A program made the translations under genes and the position numbers. 64,000 nucleotides of DNA, taken from assembly GCA_031280615.1 (NCBI GenBank), contig JAITGO010000018.1, forward strand, positions 96,181 to 160,180, written 5' to 3'. Below, piece by piece: positions 53,189-61,743 of this stretch. The DNA is from Desulfobulbus sp. Its GTDB lineage: Bacteria; Desulfobacterota; Desulfobulbia; Desulfobulbales; Desulfobulbaceae. How positions within the stretch are numbered: the first letter of the stretch is position 1; every line of letters starts with the position of its first letter. The notes beneath the pieces were generated by a model. The model was not told the DNA's origin, did no database searches, and saw nothing but the letters and a program-made list of their open reading frames with translations.

Positions 53189-54466
53189 TTGAAAATTCAA
53201 GCAATCAACGGATTCAAAGACATTTTACCCGAGACCGTCGGCCGCTGGCAGTTCATTGAGCAGCAGGCGCGGGATATTTTCGAGCGGTTCGGCTTCCAGG
53301 AAATCCGGATGCCGATCCTGGAAAAGACCGAACTCTTTGTCCGGTCCATCGGCGAGGCCACCGATGTGGTCGAAAAAGAGATGTACACCTTTGTCGACAA
53401 GGGCATCACCATGCGGCCCGAGGCCACTGCCTCGGTCATGCGCGCCTTCATCGAGCACGGCCTCCACGTGCAGCAGCCGGTGCAGCGTCTCTACACCATC
53501 GGTCCGATGTTCAGGCACGAACGTCCGCAAAAGGGTCGCCTGCGACAGTTTCACCAATTGGACGCCGAAATCATCGGCGCGTCCGAGCCCCGGATCGATG
53601 CCGAGTTGATCGCCATGGGAAAAATGCTGCTGGACGAATTGGGCCTCAATGTCAGCCTGGAGTTGAATTCGCTGGGATGCCCGGTCTGCCGTCCTCCGTT
53701 CAAGGAGCGGCTGGTCCTTTTTCTCGAACAACGGCAGGAGGCACTGTGCGACGATTGCAAACGCCGCACCCGCACCAATCCGCTGCGCGTGCTGGATTGC
53801 AAGAAACCATCCTGCCGCGCCGTGGTCCAGGAAGCACCCTCGCTGCTGGAGGTACTCTGCCCCGATTGCGACCGCCACTTCGCCGAGGTGCGGACCGCGC
53901 TGGAGGAGCTGCGCATCCCCTTCCAGATCAACCGCTTCATGGTCCGTGGCCTCGATTATTACACCCGCACCACCTTCGAATTCCTCACCGCCAATCTCGG
54001 CGCCCAGGCGGCGGTGGGAGCCGGGGGCCGCTACGACGGCCTGATCGAGCAACTGGGCGGTCCGCCGCTTTCCGGCATCGGCTTTGCCATGGGCCTGGAG
54101 CGCCTGGCCCTGCTGATGGAGCAACAAGACAACCGCTCGATTCCGGCCAAGGACATGGATATCTTCGTGGCCGCCCTCGGCACGACAACGATTGCCTTTG
54201 CCGGACAGTTGACCCACGCCTTGCGGCAACAGGGTGCCAAGGCCGCCATCGACTACAGCGGCCGCAGCCTCAAGGCGCAGCTCAAGCAGGCGGGCCGGAT
54301 CAATGCCCGCTTTGCCCTGATTGTCGGCGAGGACGAATGGAGCAAGGGCGAGGCGATCCTCCGCGACATGCAAACCCAAAAACAACAACCCGTTGCCTTG
54401 AGCGGCTCCACCGAGGAGCTGGCCCGGCGCCTGCTTGCCATGGTCCGGACGACCGCAGCACCGTAA
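53189..54466 (+). CDS. hisS: Histidyl-tRNA synthetase
   Basis: HisS charges tRNA-His. The 425-residue class II synthetase starts with INGFKDILPE; motif 2 is MFRHERPQKGRLRQFHQLDA and the histidine-binding GLDYYTRTTFEF and GAGGRYDGLIEQLGG blocks are intact. The anticodon-binding domain is at the C-terminus. The start codon is TTG, with GGAG seven bases upstream; no in-frame ATG is near. The pair C-P-x-C (LGCPVCRPPF) and C-x2-C (LCDDCKRR) suggests a zinc site in the insertion domain. aspS follows after 104 bases. Confidence 0.96.
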   Translation: MKIQAINGFKDILPETVGRWQFIEQQARDIFERFGFQEIRMPILEKTELFVRSIGEATDVVEKEMYTFVDKGITMRPEATASVMRAFIEHGLHVQQPVQRLYTIGPMFRHERPQKGRLRQFHQLDAEIIGASEPRIDAELIAMGKMLLDELGLNVSLELNSLGCPVCRPPFKERLVLFLEQRQEALCDDCKRRTRTNPLRVLDCKKPSCRAVVQEAPSLLEVLCPDCDRHFAEVRTALEELRIPFQINRFMVRGLDYYTRTTFEFLTANLGAQAAVGAGGRYDGLIEQLGGPPLSGIGFAMGLERLALLMEQQDNRSIPAKDMDIFVAALGTTTIAFAGQLTHALRQQGAKAAIDYSGRSLKAQLKQAGRINARFALIVGEDEWSKGEAILRDMQTQKQQPVALSGSTEELARRLLAMVRTTAAP

Positions 54467-54570
54467 ACGGCCAGCCACGGCAACGCGGCCCCACGGCCAT
54501 CGGCCAAGAGACAGTCATCTTTCGGAAGCGGCCCCGAGGCCCCCGACCTATCTGATACGGAGAGAAAAAA

Positions 54571-56358
54571 ATGGAATCAATGGGAGCGCTGCGGCGCACA
54601 CACAGCTGCAACGATCTTGGCCTGGGCGATATTGACAAGGAAACCACCTTGATGGGTTGGGTGCTCCGCCGCCGAGACCATGGCGGGGTCATCTTCATCG
54701 ATCTGCGCGACCGCTGGGGCCTGACCCAGATCGTCTTCAACCCCGAGGTCGACGAGGCGGTGCACGCCAAGGCCCATCAGTTGCGCAGCGAATGGGTGAT
54801 CGCCGTGCGGGGTCGGGTCGTCAACCGGCCGGAATCCATGGAAAATCCCAAACTGGCCACCGGATCGATCGAGGTCTTTGTCCACGATCTCCGCATTCTC
54901 AACGCAAGCGAGACCCCACCCTTCCCCCTGGACGAGGAGATCGAGGTGTCCGACACCCTGCGGCTGCAATACCGCTATCTCGATTTGCGCCGGCCCGAGA
55001 TCGCCAGCAACATCATCCTCCGCCACCAGGCCATGCAAATCGTGCGGTCCTATCTCAACGCCCAAAATTTCCTTGAGATCGAAACCCCGATGCTCACCCG
55101 CTCCACTCCGGAAGGGGCCCGCGACTACCTGGTCCCGAGCCGGGTCAACGCCGGCAAATTCTACGCCCTGCCCCAGTCGCCGCAGCTGTTCAAGCAGCTG
55201 CTGATGGTGGCCGGCATGGACCGTTACTACCAGATCGTCAAATGCTTTCGCGACGAGGACCTGCGGGCCGACCGCCAGCCGGAATTCACCCAGATCGATA
55301 TGGAGCTGAGCTTTATCACCGAGGACGAGATCATTGCCCTGGTCGAGGGGATGATCGGCAATTTGTTCACCTCCGTCCGCGCCATCGAGGTGCACCCGCC
55401 CTTTGCCCGAATGACCTACGACGAGGCCATGCGCCGGTTCGGCACCGATCGGCCGGACACCCGTTTTGGCCTGGAACTGGTGGATCTGACCGACATCGTC
55501 CGGGGCTGCGGCTTCAAGGTCTTCCAAGCGGCGGTGGAAAAAGGCGGGGTGGTCAAGGCGATCAACGCCAAGGGCTGCGGTCACTTCTCCCGCAAGGACC
55601 TCGACGATCTCACCGAGTATGCCGGCCGTTTCGGCGCCCGGGGCATGGCCTGGATCAAGATCAAGGAAGACGAGTGGCAATCGCCGATCACCAAGTTCTT
55701 CAGCCCGGAGGAAATTGCCGCCATGGGCAAGGCGCTCGACGCCCAGCCCGGCGACCTCATCCTGTTCGGTGCCGACAAGGCCAAGACCGTGCACCAGGTG
55801 CTGTCCGAACTGCGGCTGGAACTGGCGCGGCGGCTGGAGCTGGTCGACGGCGAGGTCTTCAATTTCCTGTGGGTCACCGATTTTCCGCTGCTGGAGTATG
55901 ATGAGGAGGAGAAACGCTACACCGCGGTGCACCATCCGTTCACCGCGCCCAACGAAGACGACCTGCCCCTGCTGGCCTCCGCCCCCGGCGCGGTCAAGAG
56001 CCGGGCCTACGACCTGGTGCTCAACGGCAACGAAATCGGCGGCGGCTCGATCCGCATCCACAGTCCGGCCATGCAGCAGACCGTGTTCGCGGCTCTGGGC
56101 ATCGGCGAAGAAGAGGCCAAGGAAAAATTCGGTTTCCTCCTCCGGGCGCTGGACCACGGGGCTCCACCGCACGGCGGCATTGCCTTCGGCGTTGACCGTC
56201 TCATGATGCTGCTGACCGGATCGACCTCCATCCGCGACGTGATTGCCTTCCCCAAAACCCAAAAAGCCACCTGCCCGCTGACCGACGCACCCTCGGCGGT
56301 GTCGCGCAAGCAGTTGACCGAGTTGCATCTGCGGCCCGACTGGAAGGAAAAAAATTAG
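54571..56358 (+). CDS. aspS: Aspartyl-tRNA synthetase
   Basis: AspS charges tRNA-Asp, possibly also tRNA-Asn if the host lacks AsnRS (not testable here). The 595-residue length is that of bacterial AspRS with the GAD insertion domain. The OB-fold anticodon domain has GVIFIDLRDRWGLTQIVFNP; class II motif 2 is CFRDEDLRADRQPEFTQIDM; the ATP-binding motif 3 is GGIAFGVDRLMMLL. GGAGA precedes the ATG. It is likely co-transcribed with hisS. Confidence 0.96.
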   Translation: MESMGALRRTHSCNDLGLGDIDKETTLMGWVLRRRDHGGVIFIDLRDRWGLTQIVFNPEVDEAVHAKAHQLRSEWVIAVRGRVVNRPESMENPKLATGSIEVFVHDLRILNASETPPFPLDEEIEVSDTLRLQYRYLDLRRPEIASNIILRHQAMQIVRSYLNAQNFLEIETPMLTRSTPEGARDYLVPSRVNAGKFYALPQSPQLFKQLLMVAGMDRYYQIVKCFRDEDLRADRQPEFTQIDMELSFITEDEIIALVEGMIGNLFTSVRAIEVHPPFARMTYDEAMRRFGTDRPDTRFGLELVDLTDIVRGCGFKVFQAAVEKGGVVKAINAKGCGHFSRKDLDDLTEYAGRFGARGMAWIKIKEDEWQSPITKFFSPEEIAAMGKALDAQPGDLILFGADKAKTVHQVLSELRLELARRLELVDGEVFNFLWVTDFPLLEYDEEEKRYTAVHHPFTAPNEDDLPLLASAPGAVKSRAYDLVLNGNEIGGGSIRIHSPAMQQTVFAALGIGEEEAKEKFGFLLRALDHGAPPHGGIAFGVDRLMMLLTGSTSIRDVIAFPKTQKATCPLTDAPSAVSRKQLTELHLRPDWKEKN

Positions 56359-56395
56359 GCCGAGCCCTGTTGCCACGGCCCGGCCATCTTTCTTT
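56358..56395 (+). terminator. Terminator after aspS
   Basis: GGCCG-a-GCC pairs with GGC-c-CGGCC, followed by ATCTTTCTTT; it lies directly after the stop codon. Confidence 0.6.
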
Positions 56396-56528
56396 CCGAA
56401 TTCTTCTTGCCGAATCGTCTCCCTGCGGCGGCCCTTCTGTCGGTGCCGCCGCAAGGCTGTCGACCGCTCGCCCGACGGATGGCCGGTGCCGCCTGCCGCG
56501 CCACCTCAATACGGATCAAATTCTCAGT

Positions 56529-57269
56529 TTACAGCTGTTCCTGCCAAAGGCCATCCAGCAGCAGTTCGTGCGGCCGAAAGGCGGCCTTGTAGCTCATGCT
56601 GGCGTGGCCGTCGATCCAGTAGCCGAGATACAGGCACTCGATCTTCTGTGTTTTGCAGATGTGATTGAGGGTGAGGATATTGAGGGTTCCCGGGCTGCGC
56701 CAGCTCTGTTCGGGATCGAAAAAATAATAGACCGCGTTCATCCAGTTCGGGGCGGCATCGACAATCGCCACTCCCAACAGGTTGCCGTCAACCCGATAGC
56801 GGATTTCGAAACATCGGGCGATGCTGGTGATGAAAAAACCCGAGTAATAACTCTCGGCGCTGCTCCGCCCTTCGGGAAAACGGGTGGAAAGGAAGCGCTG
56901 CAGCAGGGACACGTTTTCCCGTGACATGGTGAGCGGCGCGACCTCAACCGCCACGTCCTGGTTCTTCTTCCAGATCCGACGCTGGTTGCGGTTTGGGCGG
57001 AAATTTCCGGCCCGCAGCCGGATGGGCACGCATGCATCGCAGTTGCGGCAGTGCATGGTGTAGATGCAATTGCCGTTGCGTCGGTAGCCGCGAACCAGGA
57101 ATTCGCCCATGGCCTCATCGGTGAGCTGCCCGAAGATGGCCTGATGGTAGATGGCGTCCGTGTCCATGCCGTAGGGGCACTCGGCCTCGGAGTGAATAAA
57201 AAAACGCTCCAAATTGCCGACAGTCGATCCGGGCCAACCTCGGCCGCCGCTTTTGCCCCTTCCCGCCAC
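56529..57269 (-). CDS. bpt: Aspartate/glutamate leucyltransferase (Bpt) / arginyltransferase
   Basis: Bpt adds Leu from tRNA to N-terminal Asp or Glu, creating a primary N-degron for ClpS. The 246-residue protein carries the conserved cysteines ECPYGMDTDAIYH and CIYTMHCRNCDACVPIRL, then FRPNRNQRRIWKKNQD, and the GNAT-like C-terminal domain with VYYFFDPEQSW and ECLYLGYWIDG. The start codon is GTG at 57269 with GGGAG six bases upstream. It converges on aspS. Together with clpS and clpA in this window it completes a Leu-type N-degron route. Confidence 0.93.
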   Translation of the reverse strand: MAGRGKSGGRGWPGSTVGNLERFFIHSEAECPYGMDTDAIYHQAIFGQLTDEAMGEFLVRGYRRNGNCIYTMHCRNCDACVPIRLRAGNFRPNRNQRRIWKKNQDVAVEVAPLTMSRENVSLLQRFLSTRFPEGRSSAESYYSGFFITSIARCFEIRYRVDGNLLGVAIVDAAPNWMNAVYYFFDPEQSWRSPGTLNILTLNHICKTQKIECLYLGYWIDGHASMSYKAAFRPHELLLDGLWQEQL

Positions 57270-57464
57270 GACGTTCTCCCGAACCTCTACACCAGCCCCA
57301 GAGCGGGGACAGTGCCGGCCATTTCGGCCATACCGGGCGAACCGGCGCCTATGGCCCCGGACAGATACCTGCCGCCCTCGGTTCTTCCCCGCTTCATAGT
57401 CGCACCTGTTCTCCGTTCCACGCTTGCCGCCCGTACCCGGAGTTCGCCCATACGGTCCCGCATT

Positions 57465-58064
57465 TCAAGGGGCAAGCTGTCCCAATTCCTGGGGGGTGTT
57501 GACGTTGCGCCACGACGGCCGCAAGGCAATGGGCGGCTGTGGCGTGATCACCCCCGCCATCTGCCGCAGCCACTGCATCCGCCTCTGGCCGGTGGAGGCA
57601 ATTGTCTCCAGCAGCGGCCGGCACTGCCGGTCATAATAGGCCAAGAGCGGTTCCACCCGGCCGTCGCCCGCCAGATCCGGCAGGATCGCCAACACTCCGG
57701 GAGCACGGCTGGCAAGCAGCCATCGCAGGGCGTCTTCCTCCAAATCCGGTAGATCGCAGGCCGCCACCAGCCAGGAGACATCGGGATAACGGCGAAACGC
57801 CGCCAAGACACCGGTCAAAGGGCCTTCAAGGCCGAAAACATCGTCCACGCGCGGAACTCCGACCAGGGAAGGAGGCAGGGAACCGGCGCCGGCGATGATC
57901 ACCCGGTCGACGCAGAGGCGAAGAAGGGTCACGGTGCGCTCGATCCAGGTGCGGTCCCCCCGCTGGAGGAGGTGCTTGGGTCGCCCCATCCGGCTGCTCT
58001 TGCCGCCGATCAGCACACAACCCCATATCGGCCCGGGTGCCGCCTGGTCAGGCTTGCCGGTCAT
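57465..58064 (-). CDS. mobA: Molybdenum cofactor guanylyltransferase-like protein (MobA)
   Basis: MobA joins GMP to molybdopterin for the DMSO-reductase family of enzymes. The 199-residue protein shows the nucleotidyl signature LIGGKSSRMGRPKHLL (residues 19-34), metal-binding VAACDLPDLEED (Asp of the xxCD motif) and WRNVNTPQEL at the end. The start overlaps the mqnD stop as ATGA. Such single-domain MobA-like proteins sometimes act on other nucleotide-sugar type substrates, but the pattern fits MobA well. Confidence 0.88.
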   Translation of the reverse strand: MTGKPDQAAPGPIWGCVLIGGKSSRMGRPKHLLQRGDRTWIERTVTLLRLCVDRVIIAGAGSLPPSLVGVPRVDDVFGLEGPLTGVLAAFRRYPDVSWLVAACDLPDLEEDALRWLLASRAPGVLAILPDLAGDGRVEPLLAYYDRQCRPLLETIASTGQRRMQWLRQMAGVITPQPPIALRPSWRNVNTPQELGQLAP

Positions 58065-58897
58065 ACGCCGCCATCGACGGCGGCAAAAAGGCCGGCCTCG
58101 GTCCCCCGGCGCAGCAGCTGCCGCACCGCGTGCATCCCCTCTTCCCCGAGTTCCGTGGAATAGTCGTTGACATAGAGGGCAATATGGTCGCGCATGACCT
58201 GCGGGTCCATTTCCTGGGCATGGGCCTTGATATAATCCAGCCCTTCCGCGGCATGAGCCTCGGACCAACGGATACTGGCCGCGATGGCCGCATCGAGTTC
58301 GGTACGGACGGCCAGCGGCAGTGTTTTCCTGGCGGCGATGCAGCCCAGGGGAATGGGCAGGCCGGTGGTTTCTTCCCACCATTGGCCCAGATCGCGGATA
58401 CAGTGCAGCCCCATGGCCTGATAGGTGAATCGGCTCTCGTGGATGATCACTCCGCCGTCGACTTGCCCGGCCGCGAGCGCCTCCATGATTCGGTCGAAAC
58501 GCATGGCGACCAGCTGTCGGCAATCCGGTCGATACAGCCGCAGCAGCAGGGCCGCCGTGGTGTAGGTGCCGGGGATGGCGATCTTCCAATCGGCGAGATC
58601 GGCCGGTTTGTCGCCCGTGCCGGCGATCAGCAGCGGACCGCATCCCCGCCCCAGGGCTGCGCCGGCCCGGAGCAGCGTATAACGGTCCTGGACATGGCCA
58701 AAGGCGTGAAACGACAGCTTGGTCACATCCAGGCGCCCCTGCAGCGCCCATTCGTTCAAGGTCTCCACATCTTCCAGGTGAACGTTGGCCAGGCGGCAGT
58801 GGGCAAGCTCCACCTTGCCGTGGACCAATCCGTTGAAGATATGGGTGTCGTTGGGACACGGGGAAAAACCGAGGCTTACGGGCAGTGGTTCACTCAT
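58061..58897 (-). CDS. mqnD: 1,4-dihydroxy-6-naphthoate synthase (futalosine pathway)
   Basis: MqnD converts cyclic dehypoxanthine futalosine to 1,4-dihydroxy-6-naphthoate in the alternative menaquinone route. The 278-residue protein begins with the family block SLGFSPCPNDTHIFNGLVHG and continues with DVTKLSFHAFGHV, IAIPGTYTTAALLLRLY, VDGGVIIHESRFTY and PIPLGCIAARK. It overlaps mqnB by eight bases and mobA by ATGA, forming a three-gene operon. Confidence 0.94.
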   Translation of the reverse strand: MSEPLPVSLGFSPCPNDTHIFNGLVHGKVELAHCRLANVHLEDVETLNEWALQGRLDVTKLSFHAFGHVQDRYTLLRAGAALGRGCGPLLIAGTGDKPADLADWKIAIPGTYTTAALLLRLYRPDCRQLVAMRFDRIMEALAAGQVDGGVIIHESRFTYQAMGLHCIRDLGQWWEETTGLPIPLGCIAARKTLPLAVRTELDAAIAASIRWSEAHAAEGLDYIKAHAQEMDPQVMRDHIALYVNDYSTELGEEGMHAVRQLLRRGTEAGLFAAVDGGV

Positions 58898-59561
58898 GGT
58901 ACAGTCCTTTGACGACCAGGGCCGTCACCTCGCCGCAGCTGGCGCAGGCTTGATGCAATTGCCAATTTCTCAAATCGCGGTCTTCGACCAGGTTGGAGAT
59001 GCAGCGCAATTCCAGCAGTGGCAAATCGAAATGCTGGCAGGCCCGCGCCACGGCCGCGCCTTCCATGTTCTCGCACAGGGCCCGGTGGCGAGCGGCCAGC
59101 GCATCCCCTCGACGCCGGGTGCCGCTGGCACTGCTAACGGTCGCAAACACCCCGCCGATCCATGGGATGGCAGCGGCGGCCAGCAACGATTCGGCTCGGA
59201 GGCGTAGAGCTGGATCCAGCTCGAAAGAATCGGCCATGGTGAAACCTTCCCCACGCAATGGCCGCACATCGTCGTTGGCGCAGATGCCCAGGTCGGCAAG
59301 CACTTCCCGTTCAGCCAGGCAGATGTCCAGAACGGCCGCCCCCTGCCGGTTCGGACCGCTTTGCATGCCGACATAGGCCCCGGCAACCCCGAAATTGATC
59401 ACTCCGGTCAACGGCAGAGAGGTGGCGGCCAGAAAGGCGGTCAGGCGAACCGCAGCCTCCACCGGCCCGACCCCGGTGACCAGCTCCGGAGATCTGGCAG
59501 GCAGACAGGCGCGCCGAAACGGCTCCATCTCAAATTCGGTGGCAGCGGTGACCAGAAACAC
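58890..59561 (-). CDS. mqnB: Futalosine hydrolase
   Basis: MqnB removes hypoxanthine from futalosine. The 223-residue protein is a nucleoside phosphorylase-fold hydrolase: VTAATEFEMEPF at the start, TGVGPVEAAVRL, VINFGVAGAYVG, ENMEGAAVARACQHFDLPLL (purine-binding Glu-Asn-Met-Glu) and ELRCISNLVEDRD. The start is GTG at 59561 with GAGGAGA before it. An ATG at 59675 opens the same frame, but it lies upstream of the -35 of the gene's own promoter, so the longer form would not be made from it. Confidence 0.92.
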   Translation of the reverse strand: MFLVTAATEFEMEPFRRACLPARSPELVTGVGPVEAAVRLTAFLAATSLPLTGVINFGVAGAYVGMQSGPNRQGAAVLDICLAEREVLADLGICANDDVRPLRGEGFTMADSFELDPALRLRAESLLAAAAIPWIGGVFATVSSASGTRRRGDALAARHRALCENMEGAAVARACQHFDLPLLELRCISNLVEDRDLRNWQLHQACASCGEVTALVVKGLYHE

Positions 59562-59642
59562 GGCTCTCCTCGATAAATCATCGGCGCCGACGGCCGGGAC
59601 GATGGCCGCCTTGCCAGCACTTTCGGCCAAGACTTTTGCTGC

Positions 59643-59671
59643 AATGTAAAGTAGGTTATCGAGCTTTGCAA
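59643..59671 (-). promoter_or_regulatory. Promoter of mqnB-mqnD-mobA
   Basis: On the minus strand TTGCAA (59671-59666), a 17-base spacer and TACATT (59648-59643). Transcription would start near 59636, about 75 bases before the GTG at 59561. Confidence 0.65.
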
Positions 59672-59710
59672 GCAAATCACCCGGAACCAGCCAGCCCGTT
59701 TTTTTGAATC

Positions 59711-60811
59711 ATGACCGATCATTCCTACCGTTTGGACGACTACGACTACGACTTGCCCGCCGACCTGATCGCCCAGTTTCCAGCACCACAACGCGACCAA
59801 TCCCGCCTGCTCGTTCTCGCAACGCAAAACCCCTCGCCCGCCCATCGACGCTTTGCCGATCTCATCGACTATCTCCGCGCCGGCGACCTCCTGGTGCTCA
59901 ACACCACCAAGGTCTTTCCCGCCCGGTTGCTGGGCAGCAAGCAGACCGGCGGCAAGGTCGAATTGTTTCTTCTTGCCCTTCCCCGGCCGGCCGTGGCGAG
60001 CGATGCAGACCCTACATGGCATCAAGCCACAGCCACCGCCCTGATCAAAAGCTCAAAACGCCCCAAAAAGGGCAGCCTGCTCAGCTTCGGGCCGCGCTTC
60101 CGGGCCCGAATCGACGACCTCCATCCGGACGGCAAGGCCGAAGTGACGTTGCAATATCGGCCGGAGCAGGAACAATCCCTGGAGCAGGTTCTGGAACTCC
60201 ATGGACAGATGCCGCTGCCCCCCTATATCAGCCGGCCGGACGGCAGCTTGGGTGAGGACCGGGACCGCTATCAAACCCGGTACGCACGCCAGACCGGTTC
60301 GGTCGCGGCGCCGACCGCCGGCCTCCATTTCAGCGACGAGCTGCTGGCCGCCATCCGAAGCAAGGGAGTGGAGCTCGCCACCATTGTGCTCCATGTCGGA
60401 TATGGCACCTTTGCCCCGGTGCGGAGCGAGGATATCCGCGACCATGCCATCCACAGGGAATACGTCGAGATCCCGCCGGCAGCGGCTGAAGCCATCCACC
60501 GGACCAAGCAGGCAGGCGGAAGAGTCTGGGCGGTGGGGACGACCACGGTGCGGACGCTTGAATTCGCCGCCGACGAACAAGGGCTGATCCGGGCGGGCAG
60601 GGGCGAATGCGATCTGTTTATCTATCCGGGGTACCGTTTCCGGGTGGTGGACAACCTGATCACCAATTTCCACCTGCCCAAGTCGTCGCTGCTGTTTCTG
60701 GTTGCAGCTCTGGCCGGCCGGAACCGGATTATGGCAACTTATCGGGAAGCGGTGATGGCCGGTTATCGCTTTTTTTCCTACGGAGACGCCATGGCCATCG
60801 TTACCAGGTGA
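59711..60811 (+). CDS. queA: S-adenosylmethionine:tRNA ribosyltransferase-isomerase
   Basis: QueA makes epoxyqueuosine in tRNA from preQ1 and the ribosyl part of SAM. The 366-residue protein is standard: FDYDLPADLIAQFPxxxRDxSR-type start (here YDYDLPADLIAQFPAPQRDQ), GDLLVLNTTKVFPARLLG, SVAAPTAGLHFS, VLHVGYGTFAPV, VWAVGTTTVRTLE and NLITNFHLPKSSLLFLVAAL. A short insertion (about residues 80-120) separates the two domains. It is divergent from mqnB and ends at a terminator shared with the zinc-ribbon gene. Confidence 0.96.
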   Translation: MTDHSYRLDDYDYDLPADLIAQFPAPQRDQSRLLVLATQNPSPAHRRFADLIDYLRAGDLLVLNTTKVFPARLLGSKQTGGKVELFLLALPRPAVASDADPTWHQATATALIKSSKRPKKGSLLSFGPRFRARIDDLHPDGKAEVTLQYRPEQEQSLEQVLELHGQMPLPPYISRPDGSLGEDRDRYQTRYARQTGSVAAPTAGLHFSDELLAAIRSKGVELATIVLHVGYGTFAPVRSEDIRDHAIHREYVEIPPAAAEAIHRTKQAGGRVWAVGTTTVRTLEFAADEQGLIRAGRGECDLFIYPGYRFRVVDNLITNFHLPKSSLLFLVAALAGRNRIMATYREAVMAGYRFFSYGDAMAIVTR

Positions 60812-60848
60812 CCGGCCGCTTGGCAGGCATAAAACAGTATAAAACAAA

Positions 60849-60873
60849 AAACCCGGCTTAAAGCCGGGTTTTG
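60849..60873. terminator. Bidirectional terminator between queA and the zinc-ribbon gene
   Basis: AAAACCCGGCTT pairs with AAGCCGGGTTTT; A and T runs on both sides serve both converging genes. Confidence 0.9.
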
Positions 60874-60896
60874 TCGTGCAACCGTGTACTCGCCGG

Positions 60897-61160
60897 TCAG
60901 GTGGCGGCCGGGCACTGGCAACAGCCACCACCTCCACCGGGGCAAGACGGCGCGCCTCCGGAATCGGCGCAGGGAGATGTGCCGTTGCTGTAACCGTCGG
61001 TGTACCAGCCCCCTCCCTTCAACTGAAACGAACTCATGGAGATCAGCTTACGCACGCTTCCTCCACACGTGGGGCAAACCGATATCGGTTTGTCGGCCAT
61101 GCGCTGCTGCACCTCGAAAATCTTCTGGCATCCGCTGCATTCATACTCATATACCGGCAT
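60897..61160 (-). CDS. FmdB-family zinc-ribbon protein
   Basis: An 87-residue protein with an FmdB-type N-terminal zinc ribbon: MPVYEYECSGCQKIFEVQQ (Cys-x2-Cys) and VCPTCGGSVRKLIS (Cys-x2-Cys), followed by a Gly/Ser/Cys-rich tail with CPGGGGGCCQCP. FmdB proteins are proposed regulators in formamide/amide metabolism, but most members are uncharacterised. A short AT-rich stretch precedes the start. Confidence 0.88.
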   Translation of the reverse strand: MPVYEYECSGCQKIFEVQQRMADKPISVCPTCGGSVRKLISMSSFQLKGGGWYTDGYSNGTSPCADSGGAPSCPGGGGGCCQCPAAT

Positions 61161-61703
61161 GATCCTACCTCACAACTCTATATATAAATGGGTGAACAAG
61201 AAAAGCAGGTCATCAAAACAAGGGCAACGATAATGCCTCCCATCCAGCCTGTCAACACCCGGATCGCGTCACCCTGCCCATGCTGTTGAAGACACGCTGA
61301 AAGCGCAGGCACCGGACACGGTCAAGGGTGCTTGCTCCTGCCCGACAACGAACTGTGCCGGCAGCGTCGGCTTGTTCGCCTCGACAGACGCCATTGAACA
61401 GGACCGTCCGGTTAATCGGCAGGCAATTCCATTGCCAAATCAGATTTGAGCAGCGAAGCCAGGCAGAGGCAGTGCGCCATTGCAACCGCAGGAAGGAAAA
61501 AGACACCGGTCAGCATGGGAGGGCAGTAGATTGGCTAGCCCAAGCGGGGCTCGCGGCACGCGACGAAACGCTTCCAGCGCATCCCTGCGCTTTGGAAGTG
61601 TAGATGAAACAACAGGACCTTTTGCTTCCGGCAATCAGGGCGGCGGTTGCGATCACGGGAAAAATCGCCGAGCCCTTTTCATGTGAACGCAACCGTTCCA
61701 AAA
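61161..61703. other. Intergenic region, no supported gene
   Basis: About 540 bases without a convincing coding frame; the open frames present lack ribosome-binding sites and family resemblance. A hairpin CTTCC-AGCGC/GCGCT-GGAAG lies at 61571-61598. The left end presumably holds the zinc-ribbon gene promoter. Confidence 0.5.
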
Positions 61704-61730
61704 GGGTCCCCCGGCAGAACCGGGGGACCC
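61704..61730 (-). terminator. Terminator of gdhA
   Basis: A perfect 11-bp stem GGGTCCCCCGG / CCGGGGGACCC with a five-base loop, followed on the minus strand by TTTT, 14 bases after the gdhA stop codon. Confidence 0.9.
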
Positions 61731-61743
61731 GCAACAAAAGCAA

